Source: Lachnospiraceae bacterium
Lineage (GTDB): Bacteria; Bacillota; Clostridia; Lachnospirales; Lachnospiraceae
Reading direction: 5' to 3'
Length of the DNA stretch: 64,000 nt
NCBI GenBank assembly: GCA_017623675.1
Contig: JAGAOO010000030.1
Span: 20,154 to 84,153, forward strand
The notes beneath the pieces were generated by a model that did no database searches, was not told where the DNA came from, and worked only from the letters and a program-made list of their open reading frames with translations. This document shows, piece after piece, positions 15,194-25,111 of the stretch. Each line of letters begins with the position of its first letter. The first letter of the stretch is position 1. Both the position numbers and the translations under genes were made by a program.

Positions 15194-17749
15194 TTATACC
15201 AACACACTTCCGTACTTCACTTTTACACGTTCAATCCTTCGAAGCATAATTTTCGCTCCCAGTAGCAAGAATAAAACGGTGGCCCCTCCATGCGTCAAGT
15301 CAAAGGGAAAACCGGACAGATAATACGCTGCTACCACCTCGCGGCTTAAGGGCACACCGGCCAGAATTGCAGTTGACAAGTTCATGACTCCTCCATAGAG
15401 CAACACCGTCGCAAGGAAACCATAGATGCATAACTTGATTACAAACCCATTTTCTTTCTTTTTATCCTTCCACTGATACTTCTTTTTCTGATGGAACAAC
15501 AATCCTGCTAAAAAGCCAATCATGCCCATGGCAAACATCTGCCAGGGAGTCCACGGTCCCTGTCCGAACAGCATATTCGATACCAGCATAGTAATGGCTC
15601 CTACCAGAAAGCCTGTCTCACCTCCAAAGGCTACACCGGCAATAATCGTCAATGCTGTTACCGGTTTAAAGGAGGGTAGCATGGCAAATATTCCCCGTCC
15701 GGCTACTCCCAAGGCACAAAATACAGAAAGGAGCACCAAATCTCTCGCCGGAGGTCTCCGTCCTTCAAATACGAGAACAAAAGGCAGCATAGCTTCCACT
15801 AGTATTAACAAAGAAATAAACAGATACTTTTCATCATGTAAGAATTGATTACCCACATAAATCGTAACCGGAATTGTCAGCAAGGGAATCCCAATGGCAA
15901 GTTTTTTTTGAATTGAATTGTGTGTCTCACTAATTTCTGTTGCACTAATTTCCATTGACTGCGAATCTTTTACATCAGGTTTTCTTTTTTTAGATTCATT
16001 TTTATCCGAATTCTGATTCCTATTTTCTCTATCTATTATATGCTGTTCCGTTTTTCCTCCACACGCTTTTATTACCTGTGAGACAGTCACAGCCGTTGGC
16101 AGAATCTGACGCACCATTCGATTAGTATTCGTAGTATAAAAATAATTTCCGGAAAAGAAACGTGTCGGCGTATCCTCTGCTACCATCTGTCCATCAAACA
16201 TTAACATACAACGGTCAGCATATTCTGCACAAAAGTCCACATCATGGCTAACCATGAGTATTGTGACTCCCTGTGACGTCAATTGTTTCAATATACCTGC
16301 AAAGATTTCTTTATATCCCACATCAAAGCCCTTGGTCGGCTCGTCCAACAGTAAGATATCCGGTTGGGTCAACAGTATTTTTGCCAATGCAAGGCGCTGT
16401 TGCTCCCCACCGGACAGATCATAAGGATGTCGTTCCAAAAGTCCTTCTAATTGACACAGCCGAATGACTTCTTCTATTTCCTTTCGAAATTCTTCTGTGG
16501 ATTTCTTATCATCTGCCTGACAGTCCCACATATCCTCCAATTCCTCTTTGACACATTCCTCTGTAAACAGTAACTGGGGATTCTGTGGCAGACTAATCAC
16601 CCGTTGCTTTCTTTCCTGTGGGAAACGAACACTACCTCTCTGTGGTTTATAACCACCATGAATCATAGAAAGCAAAGTTGTTTTTCCACAACCATTTCCT
16701 CCTAATATGGCTAATAATTCTCCTTCATGCCCTTCCAGAGAAGCTCCCTTTAAAATATCAGTCCCCTTTTTATCATAACGGAACCAAATATCCTTTACTA
16801 CAAGAGTGCAAGTACGTTTCTGCCGGGATAACCGATTCTTTTCTATCTCTTCTTTTCCAGAACCCTCTGCTTTCATTTCCAGCCCGTCCTTATGTTGCGA
16901 AACTTTATCTGCATGAGTATCAGCCCAATTCTGAAACCAGGTTCTTCCCTCCTGCACCGTCATAGGGCATTCCTGCTTTTCTGTTTCTATTCCATTCCAG
17001 ATACGCATAGGTGCCGGCATTGCAGAAAACAATGATAACTCTCCCTCCCGCATAACTTCTGCCACTTCTTCCGCTTTGCCATCAATGGTGATTGTTCCTT
17101 CCTCCATGACTAAAAGACGGGTACAGATTGGGATAACATCATCCAGTCGATGCTCTGTCATCAAAATGGTAGTACCCAGTTCCCGATGAATTCGTCCCAA
17201 GGTGGCAATGAAATCCGATGCTGCAATTGGATCTAACTGGCTGGTTGGTTCGTCTAACAGAAGAATTTCCGGTTGCATCACCATAACCGCAGCCAGATTC
17301 AAAAGCTGCTTCTGTCCACCGGATAGTTGTGCTGTATCCTGATGAAACCATTCCTGAATTCCAAAAAAATGACTCATTTCTGCCACTCGTTTCTGAATTA
17401 TGGAATTCTCCATTCCCATACTTTCCAGTCCAAATGCCAACTCATGCCAGACCTTATCTGTGACAATCTGCTCCTCCGGATTCTGACTGACGAAACCAAT
17501 GCCACTGGTCTGAGTTTTCAAATCTATCTCCTGTAAAGGAGTTCCATGAAAGTAGATTCTTCCTTCCAATCGTCCCTGTGCTGCAATTGCCGGTTTTAGC
17601 TGTCGAAGCAGGGTTGTTTTTCCACAGCCGGAGGCACCACAAAGCACCAGAAACTCTCCGCTTTGAATCTGTAAGGCCACATCATGTAACACTCTTTGAT
17701 TGCTATCGGCATACTGAAAGCCGAACTCTTCCAAACGAACTAATTCCAT
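15194..17749 (-). CDS. ECF transporter fusion: EcfA-EcfA' ATPases joined to an S component
   Basis: 851 residues. ABC domain 1 (Walker A GASGCGKTT at 38-46, LSGGQKQ, Walker B LLLLDEPTSQLDP) and ABC domain 2 (LGGNGCGKTT, DLSGGEQQRLA, LLLLDEPTKGFD) are the two energizing ATPases. A charged linker (ENRNQNSDKNESKKRKPDVK) leads to residues ~613-851, a six-helix substrate-binding S component with FGGETGFLVGAITMLVSNML and GQGPWTPWQMFAMG. These parts are normally separate subunits. The start ATG overlaps the ecfT stop by ten bases. The fourth gene under a cobalamin riboswitch, it most likely imports cobalamin or a corrinoid. Confidence 0.88.
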   Translation of the reverse strand: MELVRLEEFGFQYADSNQRVLHDVALQIQSGEFLVLCGASGCGKTTLLRQLKPAIAAQGRLEGRIYFHGTPLQEIDLKTQTSGIGFVSQNPEEQIVTDKVWHELAFGLESMGMENSIIQKRVAEMSHFFGIQEWFHQDTAQLSGGQKQLLNLAAVMVMQPEILLLDEPTSQLDPIAASDFIATLGRIHRELGTTILMTEHRLDDVIPICTRLLVMEEGTITIDGKAEEVAEVMREGELSLFSAMPAPMRIWNGIETEKQECPMTVQEGRTWFQNWADTHADKVSQHKDGLEMKAEGSGKEEIEKNRLSRQKRTCTLVVKDIWFRYDKKGTDILKGASLEGHEGELLAILGGNGCGKTTLLSMIHGGYKPQRGSVRFPQERKQRVISLPQNPQLLFTEECVKEELEDMWDCQADDKKSTEEFRKEIEEVIRLCQLEGLLERHPYDLSGGEQQRLALAKILLTQPDILLLDEPTKGFDVGYKEIFAGILKQLTSQGVTILMVSHDVDFCAEYADRCMLMFDGQMVAEDTPTRFFSGNYFYTTNTNRMVRQILPTAVTVSQVIKACGGKTEQHIIDRENRNQNSDKNESKKRKPDVKDSQSMEISATEISETHNSIQKKLAIGIPLLTIPVTIYVGNQFLHDEKYLFISLLILVEAMLPFVLVFEGRRPPARDLVLLSVFCALGVAGRGIFAMLPSFKPVTALTIIAGVAFGGETGFLVGAITMLVSNMLFGQGPWTPWQMFAMGMIGFLAGLLFHQKKKYQWKDKKKENGFVIKLCIYGFLATVLLYGGVMNLSTAILAGVPLSREVVAAYYLSGFPFDLTHGGATVLFLLLGAKIMLRRIERVKVKYGSVLV

Positions 17750-18606
17750 TTTACTGCCTCCTTTCCCAGCACTATCATAGGCAATGCCATCAATGCACCG
17801 TATGCCAGATAAATTCCAATGGTCCAACCGTCCATATCTGCATATATTATCATAGGAAAACATACCCAATATAATTTCCCCAGCAACACTCCTGCTAATA
17901 CAATTCCATCTAAAGTCAAAATCACAACAAGCAATATTGTGTCTCTCGGGCTCCAACGAAAGAGAGAAAATGCGGTTCTGCCCGACAATCCATATCCTCG
18001 TCCTTTCATAGAATTTGCAGTATCTATCCCATGCTCCATGGTCCATGTCAGCATGATGGATAGAACCCGGATTCCCGTTCGAAATCTGGAGCCTAAGTTT
18101 CCCTTCTTCATGCTTTTTCCTAACTGCCTTTGTGCTTCTGTCACAGCACGAAATTGCTTTCCATATTGAGGCACGAATCGCAAAATCATCGAAAGCACCA
18201 GACTAAGTACCGGTATCATTCTTCCAAACAAATAAAGCCATTTTTCTGTATTAATTACTTTATGAAAACAAGAAAACCATAAGATAACCGCAGTTAATAT
18301 TCCTGCCGCCACCATTCCATAGATAATCGATTCTAATGTAAAAGGGTTCCCACTGGGAAAATAACCAAGAATTGTCACTCCCTGATGATTCACAAGAGGA
18401 TTGATAAAAATAATCAAAAGTGCCATAGGCAACAGAAATAAGAATTGTCTGTATTTCCTGTCGTACAGCCAAAAGCTGTATGCCCCGGCAAAAATTATGG
18501 CAATAGCCAAGCAGACCGGTTGCCGTAAGAACATGGCAAATCCGGTCACACTTAGAAAAAATAACATATTTATAATTGGATGGTAATCTGAAAAGGTATC
18601 TCTCAT
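17740..18606 (-). CDS. ecfT: ECF transporter T component (EcfT)
   Basis: 288 residues, with five or six membrane segments (for example INMLFFLSVTGFAM, LLPMALLIIFINPL, GMVAAGILTAVILWF and the C-terminal pair). The cytoplasmic coupling helices carry the EcfT signature MKGRGYG near residue 200 and an earlier RFVPQYGKQFRAVTEAQR. EcfT transmits ATPase motion to the S component. Its neighbours are the DUF4430 protein upstream and the EcfA-EcfA'-S fusion downstream, overlapping by ten bases. The start has GAGGAAG just upstream. Confidence 0.9.
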   Translation of the reverse strand: MRDTFSDYHPIINMLFFLSVTGFAMFLRQPVCLAIAIIFAGAYSFWLYDRKYRQFLFLLPMALLIIFINPLVNHQGVTILGYFPSGNPFTLESIIYGMVAAGILTAVILWFSCFHKVINTEKWLYLFGRMIPVLSLVLSMILRFVPQYGKQFRAVTEAQRQLGKSMKKGNLGSRFRTGIRVLSIMLTWTMEHGIDTANSMKGRGYGLSGRTAFSLFRWSPRDTILLVVILTLDGIVLAGVLLGKLYWVCFPMIIYADMDGWTIGIYLAYGALMALPMIVLGKEAVKWN

Positions 18607-18644
18607 TCTGCTTCCTCATTCCATCCTGCAGCGTTCTTTCTTCC

Positions 18645-19394
18645 CTACTCGCTGCAAGAATAATTCCACTGAATACTATCGCCTTCTTTTAATACATAAG
18701 ACGCAGCACCATAATTCGGATAAACTCCATTCACACAGTACATCCAGCCGGAATAGGTTCCGCAGTCGCGTTCATAAAGATTCTGAATTCCCCGTACATA
18801 TCCTGATGAGGCATCTAAGGGAATTCCTGCATTGGTACAAGTTCTCCGTAACACATCATAAACCGTTTCTCCTTCTGTTACTGTTACGGTAGTACTTAGT
18901 ATCGTTCCATCGGATGGTACTAAACCAGCCTTTTCCGGTTTCAATGAATCCATATGACTTAAGATTTCTGCACAAGAAATAGTCAATGTGCATTGAAAGG
19001 TTACAGCTTGTGTATTCACCGCTTCCGCTGTGCTTTCTGTTGCGGTTGTGGTTTCCGTTGCAGATGCACTTTCTGCTGTAGTTGTAGTTTCTGTTACAGG
19101 TGTATCATCAGAAACCGTTGTCTCCTTCTTCGTTGCTGTGGTTGTAGCTGAACCGGTTTCTATCTGATTCCTGCTCTCTGCATCATTTCCTTCCGGTCTT
19201 CCCTCTTCCGAAGTTTTACTCGCATCGGAATTCGAAATTGTTGTCTTATTTTCCTGTGTTGCTTCCGTTGCAGCCGTTTCATTATCGGTAGAACCGGAAG
19301 GCTTCGTTCCTCCCAGAAAGAAGGCCGCCACTAATACAATGACAGTAATACTTCCGGCAATGATTATGTTCTTATGTGCTTTTATCCATTGCAT
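18645..19394 (-). CDS. membrane-anchored DUF4430 protein (intrinsic-factor beta-domain-like)
   Basis: 249 residues. An N-terminal membrane anchor (NIIIAGSITVIVLVAAFFLG, residues 9-28) is followed by a ~95-residue Thr/Ser/Glu/Ala-rich stalk. The globular part (~128-249) has VTEGETVYDVLRRTC, DCGTYSGWMYCVNGVYPN and SYVLKEGDSIQW. This is the DUF4430 fold, which also forms the beta domain of human intrinsic factor and transcobalamin. It would display a cobalamin-binding domain outside the membrane. Cotranscribed with the alpha-domain-like protein upstream and ECF genes downstream, under a cobalamin riboswitch. Binding of corrinoid is inferred. Confidence 0.85.
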   Translation of the reverse strand: MQWIKAHKNIIIAGSITVIVLVAAFFLGGTKPSGSTDNETAATEATQENKTTISNSDASKTSEEGRPEGNDAESRNQIETGSATTTATKKETTVSDDTPVTETTTTAESASATETTTATESTAEAVNTQAVTFQCTLTISCAEILSHMDSLKPEKAGLVPSDGTILSTTVTVTEGETVYDVLRRTCTNAGIPLDASSGYVRGIQNLYERDCGTYSGWMYCVNGVYPNYGAASYVLKEGDSIQWNYSCSE

Positions 19395-19447
19395 TGATGT
19401 GGTTCTCCTTCCTCAAGCATTATCTCTTCCATTCACTTTCACATTTC

Positions 19448-20626
19448 TTACTGCATATTCTTCTTACGACTCAGATATACAGCACCACTGGCTGCGAACA
19501 GTGCCATACCTGCCAATAATACAACCGGCATAGTATCTCCGGTCTTTGGCGTATCATCCTTCTTTGCTGCAGTGGTTGCTTCCGTAGAAGCTTCTGTTGC
19601 ACTTGTGCTTTGCTCTGATGAAGGGTCATTGATTGGTGTTGCATCTGACATATTATAAAATGCGGTCTTTCCTGCAACCAACCGTTGATATGCATTCAAA
19701 CCATATGTTCCTTGTGCAGTTGATAAAGCATTTACAATTTCACCAGTTGCACTAACACGAAAACCGCTTCCTTCATTATAGAATCCATGTAACGCATCCA
19801 AAATAGTTTTGTCACCTTTAATAAATCTTGCATCTGTCTGAGCATCAATTCCTAACGTTGATAATGCAATCAGAACTTGTATGGTAGTTCCTGTGTTACT
19901 GACATTATAATAACTATCATTAAAGCTACCATCAGCATTCTGTGCTAATGACAAAGCAATCAAAGCATTGTCAACTGCTGTTTTTACATTGGCATTCGAA
20001 TTATAATATGGTGCCAGAGCCTGAATTGCCATCGCAGTTTCATCTGCATCCATAGTTGTTCCATCCCAACTCCAACCACCGGTTGCCACAACATCCGTTG
20101 TCAAAATATTTTGAATTAAAGCTTCTCTCGTTGTTTTATTTGCTACCGATACATCTGGAATTGTATAATTCTTAGTATCTAATGCTACTAAAGCATTCAT
20201 TGAGCCATACATTGTATTATAGCCATTTGCAGTTACATAATCTAAGTCTCCTAATGGTTCTAGTAAGTTATATCCAGCTACACTGGTTGGATCTTTCCCA
20301 ATTGCAACAACTGCCAATATCTCACGTGTAGACATATACGTTGGATCAAATTTACTACTACCATTTTCTCTTACCTTAGCTTCCAGACTTGCATAATACT
20401 GCTCCGCCTTCTCATAGCTTAATTTTCCTGCTCTTGCAAGTGTAATAACCTGCCATTCATTACCATACCCGCATTCAGAATTCAATGCTGTATCAATCAG
20501 AGTTAATCCACCTTGATACATATTGTCCAATGCCGCAGTATCTAATGCAAATACCTCTGTTTGCATAATACCAGCCACCATAAATGCTGCTAACAGCACC
20601 GCCAACATCCTTTTCCATTTTTTCAT
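19448..20626 (-). CDS. sortase-anchored alpha/alpha-barrel protein (intrinsic-factor alpha-domain-like)
   Basis: 392 residues with a signal peptide (MLAVLLAAFMVAGIMQTEVFA). Residues ~30-310 contain repeated helical pairs with QALAPY, SLAQNADGSFND and DALHGFYNEGSGF, typical of the prenyltransferase/terpenoid-cyclase-like alpha/alpha barrel. The alpha domain of intrinsic factor has this same fold. A short Ser/Thr linker precedes a sorting signal: TPKTGD (LPXTG variant with Thr first), a hydrophobic segment and SRKKNMQ. It is the first gene after the cobalamin riboswitch. A role in capturing B12 at the wall together with the DUF4430 protein is inference from fold and operon. The start has AAGGAG upstream. 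Confidence 0.85.
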   Translation of the reverse strand: MKKWKRMLAVLLAAFMVAGIMQTEVFALDTAALDNMYQGGLTLIDTALNSECGYGNEWQVITLARAGKLSYEKAEQYYASLEAKVRENGSSKFDPTYMSTREILAVVAIGKDPTSVAGYNLLEPLGDLDYVTANGYNTMYGSMNALVALDTKNYTIPDVSVANKTTREALIQNILTTDVVATGGWSWDGTTMDADETAMAIQALAPYYNSNANVKTAVDNALIALSLAQNADGSFNDSYYNVSNTGTTIQVLIALSTLGIDAQTDARFIKGDKTILDALHGFYNEGSGFRVSATGEIVNALSTAQGTYGLNAYQRLVAGKTAFYNMSDATPINDPSSEQSTSATEASTEATTAAKKDDTPKTGDTMPVVLLAGMALFAASGAVYLSRKKNMQ

Positions 20627-20769
20627 TTCTTACACGCTCCTTTTCATCACTTGAAATCTTATTGATAAATGTCTTATTCCGGGCTGAAATGAAAATAGAT
20701 ACCATTATGTTCATCAGCCATGTTATGGCAACAAAAATAAACATCTTCTTGCCTAAAGATATTTACAAG

Positions 20770-20955
20770 TATTCCCTCTTTACGTATTGTGTTCCGACTC
20801 TGGTTCCTCCTACTTGAATCGCCTTCCCAAAGCGCAGGCTTCAGTGACATAATGATTCGTTCGTCCCCATTACGGCTGGGATAACAGTCCGGCCTTTCAC
20901 CGAGTTCCTTTAAACGGACCAAGCTATCGCTCTGTCCGACCGTAAAGTTCACAGA
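20770..20955 (-). ncRNA. cobalamin riboswitch
   Basis: The minus-strand RNA carries the conserved cobalamin-aptamer blocks in order: TTTAAAGGAACTCGGTGAAA, GGCCGGACTGT, AGCCGTAATGGGGACGAACG, GTCACTG, TTTGGGAAGGCG, then AAGTAGGAGGAACCAGAGTC. A promoter lies just upstream (20979-21007). The leader continues to the start codon at 20626 and includes a GGCTGATGAA/TTTCATTTCAGCC hairpin (about 20680-20720) without a T run, so the output mechanism is unclear. It controls the alpha-protein, DUF4430, ecfT, ecfAA'S operon. Confidence 0.85.
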
Positions 20956-20978
20956 ATTATGACGTTTTCAACGGTTCT

Positions 20979-21007
20979 ATTGTATGCGTTTCAAATAAGA
21001 ATGTCAA
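20979..21007 (-). promoter_or_regulatory. promoter of the cobalamin uptake operon
   Basis: TTGACA (21002-21007), 17 bases, TACAAT (20979-20984) on the minus strand, about 25 bases upstream of the riboswitch aptamer. Confidence 0.85.
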
Positions 21008-21096
21008 TGCCTCGCACACAAACGCATTTTTTAACTGGAAAAACAAAAGCAATTCCAAAGCTTGTCAGATGTTCAGCCTTAATTTTATCAACGGCT

Positions 21097-24000
21097 CTAC
21101 AACCGCTTCAAAATCATCCGTGCAGTTTCATAATCCAAATGATCTAATGCTTCTATTGCCTGTACTAAATTTCTTCTGTTTTCCTCAGAAATCTCTTCTT
21201 TCAATAAATTACCAAGCATTGCACATGCAGGATCTGCTTCAAAATCCTCCACAAAGGAAATACTGTTTTCTATTACCATCCGCTGCTCTGCGGTCAAATC
21301 TGACGGGTTTTCTTCCACAGCAACCGCCACTTCATTTAATTCCATTGTATCTTCGCCAATATAGTTTAGAATTCCATTTACTACACAACTCCATTCTAAA
21401 CACAATTCCTCCCAGTGGCTCTGCACATAACTCCAGTTTCCGGCTCTGGATTGCTGTTCATGTTCCCATGCCAATTGATTTAACTGCTTTGCACCAATCC
21501 CTTTTGCATTTGACTTTAATGCATGCACCTCTATGGTGTACATCTCTACATTCTTTTCCTCATAGAATTGCGATAATTTCCGATACTTTTCTCCAAAGCT
21601 TTGGGCAAACAACATAATCATCCAATGAAATTGTCCCATAGAATTGCCTGCAAAATGATAGCCTTCTTCCACTTGAATATGAGCCTGTTTCAGCAAATCA
21701 GCCAATTCATGCATACAGTCATCCGCTGTAACGTTTTTTTCCTCTTTTCTCTTACCACCGGATTCATCCTGTTCTAATCGGTCAATAACTGTCTGTACAT
21801 CCTCTTCTGCCGGTATAATGTACTCTTTTGGTAATAACTGCAGTAAAACCTGCTCCAGCTTTTCTCCTTCAATCGGCTTTGTCAAATATTCATGAAAACC
21901 CTCTTGTAAATAGAATTCCTTTGAACCCTTAATAGCATTTGCAGTCAGGGCTATCACAATTGTATACTGATTCTGATTTCCTTCCTCCCTCCGCAAACGG
22001 CGTAAGGTTTCTACTCCATCCATCTCCGGCATCAAATGATCCATAAAAATCAAATCATACTTATTCTGGCGTGTTAAATCCAGACAACCGACTCCACTGT
22101 CTGCAGTATCAATCTGAATCTTTGTCTTCTTTAACAATCCTTTTGCTACTGACAAATTCATAATGTTATCATCTACAAATAATATCCGCGCCTGGGGTGC
22201 TGTAAATAATTCCCGATAAGGTGCCTGACTCCGCAAATCCTTCCGATAATCATTCTGGTAATTACCAATTGGGGTTTCATCCCGAATTTCCTGAGGAATC
22301 AGAATACGGAAATCAGAACCCTTGCCATATGTACTGTAAATCTGTAGTTTACCACCCATACGCTTTATCAAACCGGCAACAATACTCATGCCCAGACCGG
22401 TACCCTCAATGCTTCGATTCCGTTGTAAATCAAACCGTTGAAAAGACTCCGTAATCTTACTGATATTTTCCGGTTCAATTCCCATTCCGGTATCTGCAAC
22501 AGAAATCCGCAAGCGTCCTTTGTTGCCACCTAATTTATCATAATTGACACTTAAGGTTACACTTCCACTTTCCGTATATTTCACTGCATTATTCAGCACA
22601 TTTGTCAAAATCTGCTTTACCCGAAGTTCATCTCCATACAGCTTCCGTGGAATATCTTTTCCGATAAAAATATCAAAAGATAAACCCTTTTCCTGTGCTT
22701 TCACATTGGTCATATTAATAACATCCGTCAACATACTGCTGGTTTTATATTCTTCTTCAATGATTTCCATTTTTCCGGATTCCACCTTGGAAAAATCCAA
22801 AATATCATTAATCAGCGATAACAGATTGGCTCCTGCCTTTTTAATATTGGTTGCATAATCAATAATTCGTTCATCCGTTTCTTCCCGCAAAATCATTTCA
22901 TCAAATCCTAGCATGGCATTAATCGGAGTTCGGATTTCATGGGACATATTTGCAAGGAAATCCGATTTTGTCTCATTGGCTTTAATGGCAAGCTCCTGTT
23001 CCTGCTTTTGCTTCAACATACTGGTAATAGCAGAAATTCCCATAATTATCATGAACAAAATCAATCCTAAACTAATAAAATTCCTACTAATCAGAATTGT
23101 AGTAGAATTAGCAAAACTCCACATCTGCAAAAAGATACACACCATAATTAACAGAATTCCAACCAACAACCGCCACTGATGAATTCCATGCAACCAATCA
23201 CAGATGATAGTGTAAATAATCAATAGACCGCTGCCAACAATAATAATCCATCCTATTTTATACATGTCAAAAAAGTCATAGACATTGACAAATTCAAGTA
23301 TTACCATAACCAGATTCATGGTTAGTCCTAAAGCTACCCCAGTGACATAAATTTTGGTATATCTACGATCTTGTAACCGATTCACATAAAATAACAACGG
23401 AATAGGAGATAAGAACAATGCCTCCCAGAAAATAATTTCCCCTGTTCCCAAATCCCCATAGTAAAACTGCTTTAATCCGCTTTCTCCCAACATCCAGATT
23501 GCCGTGCAGACAGCAGTTATACCAAGATAAATAATATTCATATTTGGATTTTCCTGACTTCCAAATCGTAATACTAAACCAAATAATGCAATTACCAAGC
23601 CGGTATATAACAGTAAAATTGCAAAAATCACATCACTTCCATAGGTTTGAATTAACCAAAAGAGCAAGCCCATTTCCGTGCCAATTCGAATCTCACTAAT
23701 CTGCCCGGCTACTTCCGGCTCCGGTGCTGAATATGTAATTTCAATCGTCTTTCCTTTATCTTCCGAATTCAGAGGAACCATAACATATCCCGATGGTGTA
23801 TGTAAGCCAAATCGTCTGGTTTCTGAATTATCTAATTCCCCCACCACATTTCCATCAATCCGCACAACAATACTCTGATGCAATCCACTAATCATAATTG
23901 TAGTCCGGTCATCAATACCTTCCGGAATTGTATTCTGTATTCTTACTTCTGTCTCTTCTCCTCCTATCTTTCCCGGAACAGTGACAGGTGTGTTTGTATC

Positions 24001-24180
24001 TTCGCTCAGTACCCAGCCCTGATGAAAGCTCTGACTATTCTGATTAAAAAAGCTATAATCCTCTTTCGAATCAATTAACAGCCAAATACTGATTCCGGTC
24101 CAAATACTCACAAAAACCCAAAAGATAATCTTTATACATAGCAGGGATTTTCTTACCGAGCTTTTCTCCTTCTGTTCCAT
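21097..24180 (-). CDS. hybrid sensor histidine kinase with receiver and Hpt domains
   Basis: 1027 residues. An N-terminal membrane segment is followed by an extracytoplasmic beta-rich domain (~40-175). Seven predicted helices (~185-390) resemble the 7TMR-DISM arrangement. HisKA has FLANMSHEIRTPINAM (phospho-His near 415). HATPase has NNAVKYTESG, DTGMGI and GTGLGMSIV. The receiver (~655-780) has LFVDDN, phospho-acceptor Asp in FMDHLMPEMDG, and LTKPIEG. A C-terminal Hpt-like domain has HALKSNAKGIGA. All phosphorelay residues look intact. No response regulator with an output domain is adjacent, so the target is unknown. The start ATG has GGGGAGG upstream; an in-frame TTG six codons earlier overlaps that site. 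Confidence 0.9.
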   Translation of the reverse strand: MEQKEKSSVRKSLLCIKIIFWVFVSIWTGISIWLLIDSKEDYSFFNQNSQSFHQGWVLSEDTNTPVTVPGKIGGEETEVRIQNTIPEGIDDRTTIMISGLHQSIVVRIDGNVVGELDNSETRRFGLHTPSGYVMVPLNSEDKGKTIEITYSAPEPEVAGQISEIRIGTEMGLLFWLIQTYGSDVIFAILLLYTGLVIALFGLVLRFGSQENPNMNIIYLGITAVCTAIWMLGESGLKQFYYGDLGTGEIIFWEALFLSPIPLLFYVNRLQDRRYTKIYVTGVALGLTMNLVMVILEFVNVYDFFDMYKIGWIIIVGSGLLIIYTIICDWLHGIHQWRLLVGILLIMVCIFLQMWSFANSTTILISRNFISLGLILFMIIMGISAITSMLKQKQEQELAIKANETKSDFLANMSHEIRTPINAMLGFDEMILREETDERIIDYATNIKKAGANLLSLINDILDFSKVESGKMEIIEEEYKTSSMLTDVINMTNVKAQEKGLSFDIFIGKDIPRKLYGDELRVKQILTNVLNNAVKYTESGSVTLSVNYDKLGGNKGRLRISVADTGMGIEPENISKITESFQRFDLQRNRSIEGTGLGMSIVAGLIKRMGGKLQIYSTYGKGSDFRILIPQEIRDETPIGNYQNDYRKDLRSQAPYRELFTAPQARILFVDDNIMNLSVAKGLLKKTKIQIDTADSGVGCLDLTRQNKYDLIFMDHLMPEMDGVETLRRLRREEGNQNQYTIVIALTANAIKGSKEFYLQEGFHEYLTKPIEGEKLEQVLLQLLPKEYIIPAEEDVQTVIDRLEQDESGGKRKEEKNVTADDCMHELADLLKQAHIQVEEGYHFAGNSMGQFHWMIMLFAQSFGEKYRKLSQFYEEKNVEMYTIEVHALKSNAKGIGAKQLNQLAWEHEQQSRAGNWSYVQSHWEELCLEWSCVVNGILNYIGEDTMELNEVAVAVEENPSDLTAEQRMVIENSISFVEDFEADPACAMLGNLLKEEISEENRRNLVQAIEALDHLDYETARMILKRL

Positions 24181-24371
24181 ATCTGTTTTCCTCCCCAAGT
24201 TTCTATACTATTATCAATTTCATTAATACACATGTACCCTCAAAATCTTTATCAATACGTAATATTTTCTAATATTATATCATAGCTCCGGACTATCATG
24301 CAAAATAGTTTGACAAACAGGATAAGTTGCATGATAATATACACAAAGTATTCTAAGAGGAGGAGTTACAA

Positions 24372-25100
24372 ATGGAATTTAAATTAGGTGACGAGGAAAA
24401 TAGCACATCTACTCAGCAAAAACAAACCACATATCCAATAGACGAAGTGGGAAATGATGGCAAATACTATTATCATGCACCACAGCCAACACCAGTAGTT
24501 GCACCACCCCAGAAAAAAAATGTTGGGATACCAAAAATTGTATTTTTTATTCCAGTAATTGTTATAATCGCTGTCGTACTTAGTATTATTCCTTGGAATC
24601 GAAAGACCAGTCTGGATGCCATTGCTGAAGCACCACAGGACCAGATAGAATCCACTCTCGGAATTTCCCTTACGGAAAATCCGGAATACCTAACCAAATT
24701 AAGTATTGCCAATGGCGATTCATCCGGTTTCCGGGTATGCACAACCCCACAGGCAGACTTTGGAGTCATTTATTATAATCAGATACAGTATGGCATTTGC
24801 TTTAACAATCCAAAATATTCACTGTTTGGTTTTAAAATTGGTGATCCGGAGTATAAGATTTTCAACGAAGAGAATACCGATTCTCATTACTTGACCGTTG
24901 AAGAAGGAAAGGGTTATGCTTATTCACGATATATCAATATGATTGATGACATGAGTGGTGGCCAAAGTACCGCACAATATATGATAGGCGAAGACGGAAG
25001 TCTTCTGGTTCTGGTAATCAATAATAATACCAAACGAGTAGTAAATGTGATTTATTATTATGATTACGAACGCGTCTTTGAGGGAGTTGATGTTTTCTAA
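24372..25100 (+). CDS. hypothetical single-pass membrane protein
   Basis: 242 residues. A polar, Pro/Gln-rich N terminus (~1-52, PTPVVAPPQKK) is probably cytoplasmic. One membrane helix follows (IVFFIPVIVIIAVVLSII, ~56-73). The extracytoplasmic domain (~75-242) begins near LDAIAEAPQDQIESTLGISL and contains GFKIGDPEYKIF and YYYDYERVFEGV. The start has AGAGGAGGAG upstream. It is divergent from the hybrid kinase gene, and the ~190-bp gap must hold both promoters. Family not recognised. Confidence 0.75.
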   Translation: MEFKLGDEENSTSTQQKQTTYPIDEVGNDGKYYYHAPQPTPVVAPPQKKNVGIPKIVFFIPVIVIIAVVLSIIPWNRKTSLDAIAEAPQDQIESTLGISLTENPEYLTKLSIANGDSSGFRVCTTPQADFGVIYYNQIQYGICFNNPKYSLFGFKIGDPEYKIFNEENTDSHYLTVEEGKGYAYSRYINMIDDMSGGQSTAQYMIGEDGSLLVLVINNNTKRVVNVIYYYDYERVFEGVDVF

Positions 25101-25111
25101 CTCTCTTTTTC

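Noticed and set aside
17750-18046. N-terminal extension of the ECF fusion protein
   Set aside because: It lies in another frame of ecfT; the true start overlaps the ecfT stop by ten bases and begins a normal ABC domain.
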